Shown piece by piece: positions 24,436-32,477 of a stretch of DNA of 64,000 nt. A program made the translations under genes and the position numbers. Within the stretch, counting starts at the first letter, position 1. Each line of letters opens with the position of its first letter. The stretch comes from Hymenobacter sp. YC55 (GTDB lineage: Bacteria; Bacteroidota; Bacteroidia; Cytophagales; Hymenobacteraceae): assembly GCF_029433095.1 (NCBI RefSeq), contig NZ_JARNTX010000008.1, forward strand, positions 1 to 64,000, read 5' to 3'. The notes under the pieces are model-generated. The model ran no database searches. It saw only the letters and a list, made by a program, of their open reading frames with translations, and had not been told where the DNA came from.

Positions 24436-24478
24436 AGGCCGTGGGGTGGAGGTCAGAACCAAAAACCAGCTTTTTAGC

Positions 24479-24498
24479 TTGTGCGTATACAAATACAA
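24479..24498 (+). promoter_or_regulatory. Palindromic element before 24577 gene
   Basis: TTGTGCGTATACAAATACAA, 78 bp before the GTG start, with the good half-site at the left end. Confidence 0.55.
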
Positions 24499-24576
24499 AT
24501 GATTGTGCCGGACGCTCGAAAAACGGGCTCTACGGCTTACCTTTAGCGGTAAACTCCTTTCTTTTCTATCCTGCCC

Positions 24577-24795
24577 GTGGCCAATATCTACTATAAGCCG
24601 GAGGAACCCCGCCGCATTTTCACAAAGCCCATCACGACTAGCCAGTACGTGAACGCAGTCGGTCGCTGCAACCACTGCCCGGGGTGGCGAAACTACTGCC
24701 AAGCGTGCCGGCAGGAACTGAACCCGTACAAAACTGTGGAGGCCGTGGAGGAGTACGAACGCGGCGTGCAGGCCAAGCTGGCCGCTGGCCGCTGA
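24577..24795 (+). CDS. Small Cys-rich (zinc-finger-like) protein
   Basis: A 72-residue protein starting at GTG; no in-frame ATG precedes the conserved-looking part. It contains CNHCPGWRNYCQAC, a tight pair of Cys pairs likely to bind zinc, flanked by helical segments. It lies 19 bp before the 24815 gene and is probably co-transcribed with it. Function unknown. Confidence 0.55.
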   Translation: MANIYYKPEEPRRIFTKPITTSQYVNAVGRCNHCPGWRNYCQACRQELNPYKTVEAVEEYERGVQAKLAAGR

Positions 24796-24814
24796 ACACT
24801 AATTTTACTTCGAT

Positions 24815-25312
24815 ATGGAAGCTTTACTACAGATGCCGTGCGTCGTTCACGTGCCCCAGTTTCACCTCTATGACGATGAGAAGCGCCAGCCAGCCAGCTG
24901 CGAACTAATGGTGGCCCCGGCGCTGGGCTGGGCCATCGCCACGGAACTCATCGACGGGGGCCCAGGCCTGGCTAGGTGCCACCAAACGCTGGCCATCAAA
25001 GTGTGCCAGCAGTATCCCATTGAGCCAGGCGTCCTGACCCTGTTTACGCGCTACACCGACCGCAAGACATATGAGAACCTATATGTGCTGCATTTCGCCA
25101 GCGGTGGTCGCGACCTGTTCAACGACATTACTTTCGTCGGGTCCACCCGCCGGCCCGTGGCCGAACTGGACACGCCCTTTGTAGTGCAGATGCTGCAAGC
25201 CGCCGGGATGCAGCCCGCAATGAAGCAACCTGGAGCATCTCTGCCGCCCGAGTGGCGGGCGTTGAAAGACGTAGCAGGGCAGCCCGGCCCAGCGACAGTG
25301 AGGCGCAAATAG
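24815..25312 (+). CDS. Hypothetical soluble protein
   Basis: A 165-residue protein of unknown family. It has no signal peptide or membrane helix. Mixed strands and helices are predicted by eye (PCVVHVPQFHLYD, GWAIATELIDGG). It ends at a strong bidirectional terminator shared with the convergent lipoprotein gene at 25383-26162. Confidence 0.65.
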   Translation: MEALLQMPCVVHVPQFHLYDDEKRQPASCELMVAPALGWAIATELIDGGPGLARCHQTLAIKVCQQYPIEPGVLTLFTRYTDRKTYENLYVLHFASGGRDLFNDITFVGSTRRPVAELDTPFVVQMLQAAGMQPAMKQPGASLPPEWRALKDVAGQPGPATVRRK

Positions 25313-25324
25313 TAACCCAAATAG

Positions 25325-25358
25325 AAAAGGCCGCTGTGATTCCTCACAGCGGCCTTTC
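25325..25358 (+). terminator. Bidirectional terminator between convergent genes
   Basis: Perfect 14 bp arms AAAGGCCGCTGTGA/TCACAGCGGCCTTT with a TTCC loop. It separates the 24815 gene (plus) from the 25383 gene (minus). Confidence 0.92.
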
Positions 25359-25382
25359 TGCATACTCTCCGGTAACGCTTTT

Positions 25383-26162
25383 TTACTTCAACCCGGGGTT
25401 GCGAGCATACACCAGCAGGCTGTCAACGGGGCAGTTTTCAGCCCCACCGCAGGTATTGCCTTTATCGTAGACGGGATCAGATTCCGCCGTCAGGTCACGG
25501 TTTTCAGTTGCCCCCACAAGGACGAAACAATCGTGGCCTTGGGTGTTGGTCGCATTGTAAATGCGGATACCCGACGCCGAAGGCAAGTTGATTAGTGTTT
25601 TAAACACATCGGTGCGAAAATAAGAGGCCTTCACGTGGCCCTGATGGCGCGCCTGATAATTGCGTGTCCAATCAATGGCTTCCTGTAAGCTGATGGCGGC
25701 CCCCGCTGTTTCAGCGGATGCTACACTAGCTGAACGGGTTGGCCCAGCCGCGGAAGTACGGCTCAGCGGGCTGTCTTCAGGACAGTTTTTATCCCCGCCG
25801 CAGGTGTTGCCTTTGTCGTAGGCGGTGTAATGCTCCCCCGTCAAGTCAGTCGTGGCTGTAGCGCCCACTAGGACCAAGCATTCTTTGCCATCCGCATTGA
25901 TGGCATTGTAGATGCGGATACCGGTAGCATTCGGCTGAGCGAGCAACGTGTTAAACACGTTCGAGCTGTAAAACGAAGCCCGGACGCCCTTGGGGTGCGC
26001 CGCTTGATAGGTCGCCGTCCAAGCGCTGGCGTCTTGCCAGGAGATTGCGGTTCCGGCTACGGAAGCAGTTTCAGGAGTGGCCGTTTTGTTGTCGCAAGCT
26101 GACAAGAACATAGCGGTACCCAGCAGCAGAGCTAACGGAGTATGGATTATTTTTTTCATCAT
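25383..26162 (-). CDS. Lipoprotein with two tandem copies of an unknown domain
   Basis: A 259-residue protein with signal sequence and lipobox (AMFLSACDN), so probably a periplasmic or surface lipoprotein. Two repeats of about 95 residues follow, each with the pattern AIS-Q-A--WT--YQA-H, F-TL---P-A-GIRIYNA, C-VLVGAT--TDLT and YDKGNTCGG--NCP-DS. The CGG--NCP pair of cysteines in each copy could form a disulfide. ATG 26162 gives the lipobox; 26159 is an equal alternative. A perfect 20 bp palindrome lies 40 bp upstream. Confidence 0.75.
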   Translation of the reverse strand: MMKKIIHTPLALLLGTAMFLSACDNKTATPETASVAGTAISWQDASAWTATYQAAHPKGVRASFYSSNVFNTLLAQPNATGIRIYNAINADGKECLVLVGATATTDLTGEHYTAYDKGNTCGGDKNCPEDSPLSRTSAAGPTRSASVASAETAGAAISLQEAIDWTRNYQARHQGHVKASYFRTDVFKTLINLPSASGIRIYNATNTQGHDCFVLVGATENRDLTAESDPVYDKGNTCGGAENCPVDSLLVYARNPGLK

Positions 26163-26201
26163 AACAGTTGGTTGAAATACGTGGTAAATATAGGGCAGAT
26201 A

Positions 26202-26221
26202 ATGTGCGTATTTACGCACAT
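26202..26221 (-). promoter_or_regulatory. Perfect palindromic operator-like site
   Basis: ATGTGCGTATTTACGCACAT has 9 bp arms around TT and is the most symmetric copy of the dispersed element. It lies 40 bp upstream of the lipoprotein start at 26162. Confidence 0.75.
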
Positions 26222-26274
26222 AGTATTAAATTTAATCTGACGGCCCACTTTAGATAATTCAATTAAGAGTACAT

Positions 26275-26332
26275 TGGCCAGTTATTTGGATATACTTAAA
26301 AACGCCTTTTCTATATAGTAGGCCAGTTATAT
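26275..26332 (+). repeat. Direct repeat GGCCAGTTAT before 26336 gene
   Basis: GGCCAGTTAT occurs at 26275-26284 and 26323-26332 in an AT-rich upstream region. The second copy ends 3 bp before the ATG. It may be a separate regulatory site, since this gene lacks a nearby palindromic element in its own orientation. Confidence 0.4.
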
Positions 26333-26335
26333 AGG

Positions 26336-26584
26336 ATGAAATCAGCTAACCAAAATTCCTCGCAGCTACAATTTCACCGTACTTGGCGACGGGCAAGTGA
26401 AGCCTTACTACTAGTGGCCTTAGTATGGGCAACCGTTGGGGGCTATATCTGCTTTAGCCCCGTGCCGGGCGAGTTCAGCTACAGCTATCCGGGTGTGTAC
26501 AGTATGTTTATGTATGCCCTGTTTATGGTATTCGCTTTCCGGGCCCGAAACAACGCTTTTCCTAAGCCGGGCAAACAGATTTAA
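26336..26584 (+). CDS. Small two-helix membrane protein, unknown
   Basis: An 82-residue protein. Helices lie at about residues 23-42 (LLLVALVWATVGGYICF) and 54-72 (YSMFMYALFMVFAF). It transcribes divergently from the lipoprotein gene across a 173 bp AT-rich region. Not recognised. Confidence 0.6.
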   Translation: MKSANQNSSQLQFHRTWRRASEALLLVALVWATVGGYICFSPVPGEFSYSYPGVYSMFMYALFMVFAFRARNNAFPKPGKQI

Positions 26585-26633
26585 GTGAAATAAATTCGCT
26601 CAGAACCGCGAAAACGGGGTTTTCTGGCGTAGT

Positions 26634-26654
26634 TTATGTAACTATATACGCACA
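26634..26654 (+). promoter_or_regulatory. Palindromic element before 26692 gene
   Basis: TTATGTAACTATATACGCAC plus A, 37 bp before the ATG, preceded by AAAACGGGGTTTTCTGGCG. Confidence 0.7.
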
Positions 26655-26691
26655 ACTGGGCACCGGTGCCCAGTCTCCTTATTTTCCCCTC

Positions 26692-26982
26692 ATGCTACCT
26701 ACCGTCAGCCCCTCTACCCAGCCTACCATGCCCGCCTGGGTTGTCACCGATTCCAGCACCAAGCAGAAAGGCCGTGAGCTGGCCCCAGGCATTTACGAGT
26801 TCAAAGAAAAACGCTCCGGGCGCAAGGTGCGGGCAACCATTTTGCTGGCCGACTACAACGAGGAGCGGCGCAATTATTACGCGGAGGCCTACTACGGCTC
26901 GCTGGCGGGCCTGATGAAGGAGTGTATGAAAGATTGGGAGTGGATTCTCGCGGAGTGCATCTTCGAGCAGCAAGAACTGTAG
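26692..26982 (+). CDS. Small hypothetical protein
   Basis: A 96-residue protein. It carries a basic central part (KEKRSGRKVRATILLAD) and an acidic, aromatic helical C-terminus (MKECMKDWEWILAECIFEQQEL). An ATG at 26728 is a possible alternative start. It is a monocistronic unit with its own palindromic element and terminator. Function unknown. Confidence 0.6.
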   Translation: MLPTVSPSTQPTMPAWVVTDSSTKQKGRELAPGIYEFKEKRSGRKVRATILLADYNEERRNYYAEAYYGSLAGLMKECMKDWEWILAECIFEQQEL

Positions 26983-26998
26983 TTGCCCGGATGGCAAG

Positions 26999-27030
26999 CG
27001 CCCCGGCCGCGTCAGCAGTCGGGGCTTTTT
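26999..27030 (+). terminator. Terminator after 26692 gene
   Basis: GCCCCG/CGGGGC arms with a 14 nt loop, then TTTTT. Confidence 0.7.
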
Positions 27031-27046
27031 CGTGCACGCTTTTTAC

Positions 27047-27069
27047 AGGCAGACAGTGGGGTAAAGAAA
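27047..27069 (-). repeat. Reversed CCCACTGCC-type element
   Basis: AGGCAGACAGTGGGGTAAAG, a variant with an inserted AGAC, downstream of the 26692 gene. Confidence 0.35.
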
Positions 27070-27185
27070 TGTCGGGCAACCTGAAACAAACGGCCCTGAC
27101 GCCCCTAAAAAGGGCCTTTATGGTGCGGTATGTGTAGTAGGTAATGGGCGGGCGCTGGTGCCGGCCCTTTTTTTATTTCGCCCCG

Positions 27186-27464
27186 ATGGATAACCAGAGC
27201 TTACTCGAAGCGCTAGCCGACATTGCCTTCACGGCCGGCCACTGCAAGTACTATAACGGTGACAGCCGCGAGGCCATCAGCGAGTTTATCCGCTGGGCCA
27301 AAGAGTTCGAGGAGCTGCACAAGAACACGGACTGGGACAGCGGCGACTACATCGAAACCGTGGAGGCCTTCGCCGTGGTCAAGATGCGTGAGCAGGGCCA
27401 TACTCTGTTGGGCTGGCCAGCCAATGCGGAGTGCGCTGCCACTGAGCCAGCAGGTAAAAGCTGA
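27186..27464 (+). CDS. Small hypothetical protein
   Basis: A 92-residue, acidic, mainly helical protein (MDNQSLLEALADIAFTAGH; ISEFIRWAKEFEELHKNTDW). ATG 27186 was chosen over a TTG-type upstream extension that would cover the promoter-like stretch. A degenerate element (GGTATGTGTAGTAGGTAATG) lies about 50 bp upstream. Function unknown. Confidence 0.6.
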   Translation: MDNQSLLEALADIAFTAGHCKYYNGDSREAISEFIRWAKEFEELHKNTDWDSGDYIETVEAFAVVKMREQGHTLLGWPANAECAATEPAGKS

Positions 27465-27493
27465 ACGGATTAAAACTGAAATAATCCTCTTGA

Positions 27494-27515
27494 AAGGCCT
27501 GAAAAGGCCTTTTTT
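27494..27515 (+). terminator. Short terminator before the 27524 element
   Basis: AAGGCC, a 6 nt loop and GGCCTT, followed by TTTT. It shows that the A-rich/GGCC/T-rich stretch that often precedes the palindromic elements can act as the terminator of the upstream gene. Confidence 0.6.
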
Positions 27516-27523
27516 GGTTCAAT

Positions 27524-27544
27524 ATGTGTATTTATTCAGGCACA
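27524..27544 (+). promoter_or_regulatory. Palindromic element before 27579 gene
   Basis: ATGTGTATTTATTCAGGCAC plus A, 34 bp before the ATG. Confidence 0.65.
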
Positions 27545-27578
27545 GTCGGCAACTTCGCCGGCCGGCAATTCTACCGTT

Positions 27579-27986
27579 ATGACTGCTACGCTCACCACCA
27601 TTGTTCCCGTCCTCTCGAAAGATGAAAAAAACACCCGGCGCAAGGCCGATAAGAAGCGGCACAACAAGCAGCTCGAAACGCTAGGCCACGGACTCGACAA
27701 CGTGCGCGAGGTTATGTACGGGGTGCAGCACCGCGTAGCGGAGGCCCGCAAAGCCGTTAATGTGCTGGACGCTGGCGCTCCTACCCAACCGCTGAACGAC
27801 TACCTGACCGCACTGGAAGGACTCCTAGCGCAGGGCATGGAACTATGCCAGCAGCAAGGCAAGACCGCTGAGGAGGCCGTGGCCGAACACTTCTTCCCCG
27901 GGCGGGCCGCCAAGTGGGCGGCTAGGGACGAGCAGAACTATCAGGACGACCGCTATGCCCAGCAGGAACGCAACTTCGGGGCCTAG
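27579..27986 (+). CDS. Hypothetical helical protein
   Basis: A 135-residue protein with a basic N-terminal helix (KDEKNTRRKADKKRHNKQLETL) and further charged helices, consistent with a coiled coil or nucleic-acid-associated protein. No recognised domain. It is transcribed alone between two palindromic elements. Confidence 0.6.
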   Translation: MTATLTTIVPVLSKDEKNTRRKADKKRHNKQLETLGHGLDNVREVMYGVQHRVAEARKAVNVLDAGAPTQPLNDYLTALEGLLAQGMELCQQQGKTAEEAVAEHFFPGRAAKWAARDEQNYQDDRYAQQERNFGA

Positions 27987-28066
27987 AAAGCCCCCGCCCG
28001 TAAGACACCCCGGCAGCCGTAGTTGTCGTGGTTTTTTTGCAAACAAACCACCTATTATGGCGTGAT

Positions 28067-28088
28067 TTGTGTTCGTATATAAACACAA
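28067..28088 (+). promoter_or_regulatory. Palindromic element before nuclease gene
   Basis: TTGTGTTCGTATATAAACAC plus AA, symmetric ends TTGTGTT/AACACAA, 35 bp before ATG 28124. It overlaps ATTTG of a possible -7 box. Confidence 0.65.
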
Positions 28089-28123
28089 AACCATTCTATT
28101 CCTACCGTCCCCGCCTTCTTCTT

Positions 28124-28963
28124 ATGACTGCCTTTCATACCGTGTCCAGTAGTGCCGAAGCCACGTTGGAAGAAAAGCTGCTAGCCTTTGCCGATCCGCG
28201 CTTTCGGTTCGAGCCCACCGAGCACCGTTACTTTTTTGGGCGGCGGGAGCTGACCGGAGCTAGTGCCTGGCTGGAACAGTTTAAAGACTCATTCAACCGC
28301 GAAGAACGGGCCGCGAGCTGCGCGGCTATGTCCGGCCGTCCGGCACAGGAGTACTTGGCGGAGTGGAATAGGGCGGCCGATATCGGCACTAAGACGCACG
28401 CTTTCATTGAGCGCCACTATGACTACCAGCGGGGTCTGCTGTCCACGCCGCCCGACCTGTTTAGCAAAGACGGCGAGGTAAGCCTGCGCTGTCTCAAATT
28501 TCTGTCTTTGGCGGGCAAGCGCCTGGCCAACTACGAGGCGGTAGCGCAGGAGCTACGTTTGTTCTATACGCCGCCCAGCTGGCGCGGCACGCCTAGACGG
28601 GGCCGCCGGTGGCTGCGGCGGAAGCGGAAGGAGGAGCAAGGCTGGTGCGGTACGCTCGATATGCTGGCCCGGCACAAGCCCAGCGGCAAGCTCTACGTGA
28701 TTGACTGGAAAACCTCGAAGAAGATAGGGCGCGAGCGCGACCGGCAGCCCTGGCGGCTTAAAGGGGTGTTTTCCGATCTGGGTAAGCATGAGCACAACCT
28801 GTATTCACTGCAAATCAGTTTCTACCGCGTGCTGCTTGAACTCGCCGGAATTGAAACGTCCGGTGGGGCCATCGGCTGGCTTCCCACGGGCAGCACCGAG
28901 CCCGAGCTGATTCCAGCCATCGACTACCGCAGCCGGGTGCGCCCACTGCTGCTGCCGATTTAG
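28124..28963 (+). CDS. PD-(D/E)XK nuclease, RecB/Cas4-like
   Basis: A 279-residue nuclease-fold protein. The core order matches RecB-family exonucleases: GTKTHAFIERHY (helix with His), WCGTLDML (Asp179), YVIDWKTSKK (Asp194-x-Lys196) and LYSLQISFYR (QxxxY). This arrangement cleaves DNA with a divalent metal ion. A Lys/Arg-rich insertion (RRGRRWLRRKRK) precedes the GTLD motif. ATG 28124 was chosen because upstream sequence is promoter-like. Plausible roles are plasmid recombination, single-strand processing during transfer, or attack on foreign DNA; context does not decide. Confidence 0.85.
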   Translation: MTAFHTVSSSAEATLEEKLLAFADPRFRFEPTEHRYFFGRRELTGASAWLEQFKDSFNREERAASCAAMSGRPAQEYLAEWNRAADIGTKTHAFIERHYDYQRGLLSTPPDLFSKDGEVSLRCLKFLSLAGKRLANYEAVAQELRLFYTPPSWRGTPRRGRRWLRRKRKEEQGWCGTLDMLARHKPSGKLYVIDWKTSKKIGRERDRQPWRLKGVFSDLGKHEHNLYSLQISFYRVLLELAGIETSGGAIGWLPTGSTEPELIPAIDYRSRVRPLLLPI

Positions 28964-28980
28964 GGGGCTGAAATTGGGTC

Positions 28981-28996
28981 AGGCAGTGGGAGAAAA
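28981..28996 (-). repeat. Reversed CCCACTGCC element after nuclease stop
   Basis: AGGCAGTGGGAGAAAA, 17 bp after the stop at 28963. Confidence 0.45.
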
Positions 28997-29123
28997 GGGG
29001 GCTTGTAACCGAAAATAAAGTGCCCTCACGTACTCGATAAGGCGGTTTTGGGCCGAGTTATTGCAACTATTCAACCGCCGGGCAACGGTGCCCGGCACCC
29101 CTTCCAACCCAAGCGCCGACCCT

Positions 29124-29690
29124 ATGAAACTGGAACTGAAAAAAGTGTCGTTTTCTCCCTCTCTATCCGACGAAACCAACGCCTTCACGGCCGACGTGTA
29201 TATCGACGGCGTGAAGCGGGCCACGGCCGAAAACCACGGCACGGGCGGGCCTACGAACGTTTGCTCCTACGCCAAGCCGCGCAAGTCGCCGCAGGGGGAT
29301 GAGGAGTATTTCAAAGAAAGCCGCGCCAACCAGGTTTTTCTTGACCAGTACGAGGCCTGGACCAAGCAGCAGCCGCTGATTAAAACCGCCCTAAAGATGG
29401 CTAACGGGGATGATTTCACCTATGCGCACAGCCTCGAAACCGACGTGGACTTGTTGTTGGAGGAGTGGATCAAAGCCAAATACGCCAAACAAGACGAGGA
29501 GCGCCTAAAGCGTATGTGCAAAACGAAGTGGGTGTTTACTCTCACAGAGGACAAAGGCAAGCCCTGTGACCCAAACAGCATGTTTTCCATTCCCCGGAAA
29601 CCAACCCAGACACTAGCCCAGTTGACCAAGTATCTACGGGAAGAATACGGCGATAATCTCAAGGAGATTGTAAACGAGCGTTACGCCTAG
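29124..29690 (+). CDS. Hypothetical phage/plasmid-type protein
   Basis: A 188-residue soluble protein. The N-terminal strand-rich part (SDETNAFTADVYIDGVKRATAE, then NHGTGGPTNV) is of a type I have seen in Bacteroidota phage and plasmid hypothetical proteins. The C-terminal half is helical and basic. ATG 29124 was preferred to an upstream TTG-type start at 29061. A degenerate element (GTTATTGCAACTATTCAACC) lies about 60 bp upstream. No function can be assigned. Confidence 0.65.
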   Translation: MKLELKKVSFSPSLSDETNAFTADVYIDGVKRATAENHGTGGPTNVCSYAKPRKSPQGDEEYFKESRANQVFLDQYEAWTKQQPLIKTALKMANGDDFTYAHSLETDVDLLLEEWIKAKYAKQDEERLKRMCKTKWVFTLTEDKGKPCDPNSMFSIPRKPTQTLAQLTKYLREEYGDNLKEIVNERYA

Positions 29691-29716
29691 CCGGCCCTTA
29701 AATCAATGTCCCAGAC

Positions 29717-29753
29717 TTACCCCGCTACCGGCACCGTAGCGGGGTAATTTTTT
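29717..29753 (+). terminator. Intrinsic terminator after 29124 gene
   Basis: Perfect 12 bp arms TTACCCCGCTAC/GTAGCGGGGTAA with a 7 nt loop, followed by TTTTTT. Confidence 0.95.
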
Positions 29754-29858
29754 GGGAAATAAAATGGGTATTTGGGGTCAAAAAGTGCCTTTATGGCGTG
29801 GTAATGGCTATTTATTAAGAGCCGAGCGACGTTGCCCGGCCCCAATTTTTCCCTGAAA

Positions 29859-30614
29859 ATGGCAAACTACGAAGGCACCGTAATCACCAACTACGTGTTG
29901 CTGAAAGACGAACAAGCTTACGCCGAATTCAAGGCCTTGGTCCTGCTGTTGGGCGGCACCGTGGACGAGACAATCGAGGACGGCCAGCGCGTGATTGCCG
30001 CGTATGGTCACGAGGAGGACGGCGGCTTTAAGAACCGGGTAACGGTCGAGGAGCTGGTGGAGTCGGGCTACGTGTCCCGCCACGAGGATTCGCTGCTCAA
30101 TGCCACGCTGCCCGAGTACCTCGCTCTCGTGGCCGACCCCGAGCTTAACGCCGACGAAGGGTTGGACGTGGACGAGGACACTGACCTGCTTTACGACTCT
30201 TACCCGTTGCTGGCACCCGGTCAGGTGCTAATCCTCAAAAAAGTGGGCCATGAGAAATTACGCTACGTGTTCGGGTCGGCCGAAGCCATCAACGACCAGG
30301 GCCAGCGCCTAACCATCATGCTCGATGATATTGACGCAATAGCGGCCCGCACCTTCGCCCAGCCGGAAGTAGAGGCGCAGTCGTACAGCCGCACCGACCC
30401 GCACGCCTATTTCGACTACGTGATGTGGCAGGATGAAGTACGCCAGGGCGACACGCAGCGCGGCTATGCCGACTGGGTGCAAGCCAACGTGGAGCAGACC
30501 CAGGCCGAGCTGGAAACAGCAGAAGCCGCCTTTGACGCCAACGGGGGGCGGGGCATCGAAGCAGCTGAGCAAATTGACGCACTGCGGCAGCGGCTAGGGC
30601 AAGCCGCAGAATAA
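29859..30614 (+). CDS. Hypothetical acidic protein
   Basis: A 251-residue soluble, acidic protein with clusters such as NADEGLDVDEDTDLLYD. Its C-terminus is a likely coiled coil (QANVEQTQAELETAEAAF, then a second helix). ATG 29859 is the first ATG of the frame. A degenerate element (GGTAATGGCTATTTATTAAG) lies about 45 bp upstream, and a reversed CCCACTGCC-like sequence follows the stop. Family not recognised. Confidence 0.65.
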   Translation: MANYEGTVITNYVLLKDEQAYAEFKALVLLLGGTVDETIEDGQRVIAAYGHEEDGGFKNRVTVEELVESGYVSRHEDSLLNATLPEYLALVADPELNADEGLDVDEDTDLLYDSYPLLAPGQVLILKKVGHEKLRYVFGSAEAINDQGQRLTIMLDDIDAIAARTFAQPEVEAQSYSRTDPHAYFDYVMWQDEVRQGDTQRGYADWVQANVEQTQAELETAEAAFDANGGRGIEAAEQIDALRQRLGQAAE

Positions 30615-30719
30615 GGGGGCAGTGGGGGATGAAAAGCCGGTTTTTCGTGGAGGAGAGCCGGTTTTTTTATGCAAAATATAGAGAGTACAGATGGCCTCAA
30701 AGTAGTTTCAGGCACTAAT

Positions 30720-30739
30720 TTTGTATCTATATACGCACA
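30720..30739 (+). promoter_or_regulatory. Palindromic element before 30768 gene
   Basis: TTTGTATCTATATACGCACA, 28 bp before the ATG. TAATTTTG overlaps its left end and fits a Bacteroidota -7 box. Confidence 0.75.
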
Positions 30740-30767
30740 GACAGAGACATATACTCAGCCCCCTTTT

Positions 30768-31091
30768 ATGAATGCTCCCTCCATGATTCCCGCCACCGCA
30801 GTAGTTGCCACCGGCAAAATTCAGTTAGTCGTGTTGGGTTCCCCCAGTGGGAAAGAGCATACGCTGGGCTACTTGGACCCACAGTTTCCGCTGCTTGCGG
30901 GCGTGCTGAGGGCTTCCGTTCTCAAGGGCTCGCCGGCTGCTGGCTACGGGTGCCCCGTCTGGTCGATGCGCCGCGACGGACTCACCTGCCGGCCGGCTAC
31001 CGAAAAGGACTTCGACGAGTACCGGGTGTCATTCGAGAGCGTGCGCAACAACCCCGAGTACGAGTACCAGGCCGCGGCCGTGGTGGCCTAG
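30768..31091 (+). CDS. Small hypothetical protein
   Basis: A 107-residue soluble protein. ATG 30768 lies 28 bp after a near-consensus element; an upstream in-frame extension to 30669 would run through that element and is unlikely. It has strands such as GKIQLVVLGSPSGKEHTLGYLD and SMRRDGLTCRPATEKDFDEY. Unknown function. The 31166 gene follows 74 bp later. Confidence 0.6.
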   Translation: MNAPSMIPATAVVATGKIQLVVLGSPSGKEHTLGYLDPQFPLLAGVLRASVLKGSPAAGYGCPVWSMRRDGLTCRPATEKDFDEYRVSFESVRNNPEYEYQAAAVVA

Positions 31092-31165
31092 CGCCCTTCT
31101 TCAGTTTCCATTCACTATTCCCAGGGCCGGTAACTCCGCTGGCTTTCTTTCCCCCTCCAACTGCC

Positions 31166-31480
31166 ATGAAAGGTTTTCGCTTCAAAGGTTTTACTTTCCG
31201 CCCCTTCCGTCAACTCACCGCCGAGGAGAAACGCACCAGCGGCCAGAACAGCGCGTGGCGCAGAGTGCGCACGCAGGAAACGGCCCCGCAGACAACTCCG
31301 GAACCAGCGCTGGAGCCCGTGCTCAAAGACAAGGAAAGCGGCTGGGATTACCGCGCCTTTTACCAGGCTGCCAAGCAGGCCGGAGCAAGCAAAATAGACC
31401 TGTTCATGGTGGCTGGACGCGGGAGCCAACTGTTTCTGCCCGTCCAAAATAACCTGCTTGCCCTGCCCGAGCTGGCCTAA
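31166..31480 (+). CDS. Small basic hypothetical protein
   Basis: A 104-residue protein with a basic, repetitive N-terminus (MKGFRFKGFTFRPFRQL) and a folded C-terminus (YRAFYQAAKQAGASKIDLFM, GRGSQLFLPVQ). The start follows CCCCCTCCAACTGCC, a loose variant of the CCCACTGCC leader. Function unknown. Confidence 0.6.
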   Translation: MKGFRFKGFTFRPFRQLTAEEKRTSGQNSAWRRVRTQETAPQTTPEPALEPVLKDKESGWDYRAFYQAAKQAGASKIDLFMVAGRGSQLFLPVQNNLLALPELA

Positions 31481-31616
31481 GAATTTACCCGCCGGTCGAG
31501 CGACTATAAAAGATTTCTTTCAAGCAAATAAACTGTCTTATTAGCGCTTAAATCGGCTTTTATGGCTTGTTTGTTGTAGTTACATCAGCACATCAACCTT
31601 CTTTTTTCTCTCCCTT

Positions 31617-31952
31617 ATGCAGTTATTCATCACCAAGAAAATAGGCAAGCGCACCTTCAATTTTGTTGTGGAAGGCAACGACCTGCATATGGTTGTAATG
31701 GAATCGGAGCATTTGAGCTTTGACGACGTGCCGGCCTGTGGCCTATGTGGCTCGACTAACCTGACGCTGACGGCGCGCGTGGCCCAAAACAAGTATAAGT
31801 ACGTGAGCGTGAAATGCCTTGATTGCCGGGGAGACGTAACGTTCGGCAAGCGTCAGGAGGACGATAAAGTATATTTCCTACGCAAAAAAGAAGGCGGCGA
31901 GCGCGGCGAGTTGGACTGGAAAGCCTACGACAAGAACGCCGTGGTCGAGTAG
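31617..31952 (+). CDS. Zinc-ribbon hypothetical protein
   Basis: A 111-residue protein. A four-cysteine zinc ribbon (CGLCGSTNLTL...KCLDCRGDV) follows an N-terminal strand-rich segment (KRTFNFVVEGNDLHMVVMES). The C-terminus is charged. This layout occurs in small phage and plasmid nucleic-acid-binding proteins. A degenerate element (GTTGTAGTTACATCAGCACA) ends about 25 bp upstream. Confidence 0.65.
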   Translation: MQLFITKKIGKRTFNFVVEGNDLHMVVMESEHLSFDDVPACGLCGSTNLTLTARVAQNKYKYVSVKCLDCRGDVTFGKRQEDDKVYFLRKKEGGERGELDWKAYDKNAVVE

Positions 31953-32014
31953 GTCGGAGCGTAGCCGTCAACCAGTGTGCCCCTTCCCGACCGGAGGGGG
32001 CATCTTTGTTTCTA

Positions 32015-32031
32015 TTCCCCACTGCCTGTTT
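32015..32031 (+). repeat. CCCACTGCC leader element, 32032 gene
   Basis: TTCCCCACTGCCTGTTT runs directly into the ATG at 32032. Confidence 0.65.
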
Positions 32032-32403
32032 ATGAGCCGCCTGACTGTGTACCGCGTTGAACACCCCGCCACCGGGCGGGGGCCGTTCAGTTCCAGTTGC
32101 CCCGAGGCGCTGCGGGATGCCATTTCGGCCTACTGCGGGCGGACGGGGGCGTTTCTACCCGAGGTACACGTGGACTGTCCCGGTTTCGAGCCCGGTTACC
32201 ACTACTGCGGCGTGTGGCCCCTGAGCAAGGTAAACGAGTGGTTCGGGCCGTTTCGGGAGCAGCTGCTGGCCGAAGGGTTCGTGCTCATGGCCTATGACCC
32301 CTTGCCCACCAACGTATGCAGCAGCCCCAGCGAGCACCAGGTCGGCTTTGCCAAGTACGAGGCCACGCCCCGCCGGCAACTGCCGTGGCCCAAGGCCGGC
32401 TAA
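32032..32403 (+). CDS. Hypothetical protein
   Basis: A 123-residue soluble protein (MSRLTVYRVEHPATGRGPF; AISAYCGRTGAFLPEVHVDC; GYHYCGVWPLSKVNEWFG). Strand-helix alternation suggests a compact alpha/beta fold. The start is fixed by the CCCACTGCC leader. The gene ends at a bidirectional terminator shared with the peptidase gene. Function unknown. Confidence 0.65.
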   Translation: MSRLTVYRVEHPATGRGPFSSSCPEALRDAISAYCGRTGAFLPEVHVDCPGFEPGYHYCGVWPLSKVNEWFGPFREQLLAEGFVLMAYDPLPTNVCSSPSEHQVGFAKYEATPRRQLPWPKAG

Positions 32404-32421
32404 AACAATTAGTTAGACGCA

Positions 32422-32457
32422 AAAAAGCCTGGTTACTTCGCAGTAACCAGGCTTTTT
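32422..32457 (+). terminator. Bidirectional terminator
   Basis: Perfect 16 bp arms AAAAAGCCTGGTTACT/AGTAACCAGGCTTTTT with a 4 nt TCGC loop, between convergent genes at 32032 and 32478. Confidence 0.95.
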
Positions 32458-32477
32458 GGGCTTTGAGAGAAAGGGGA

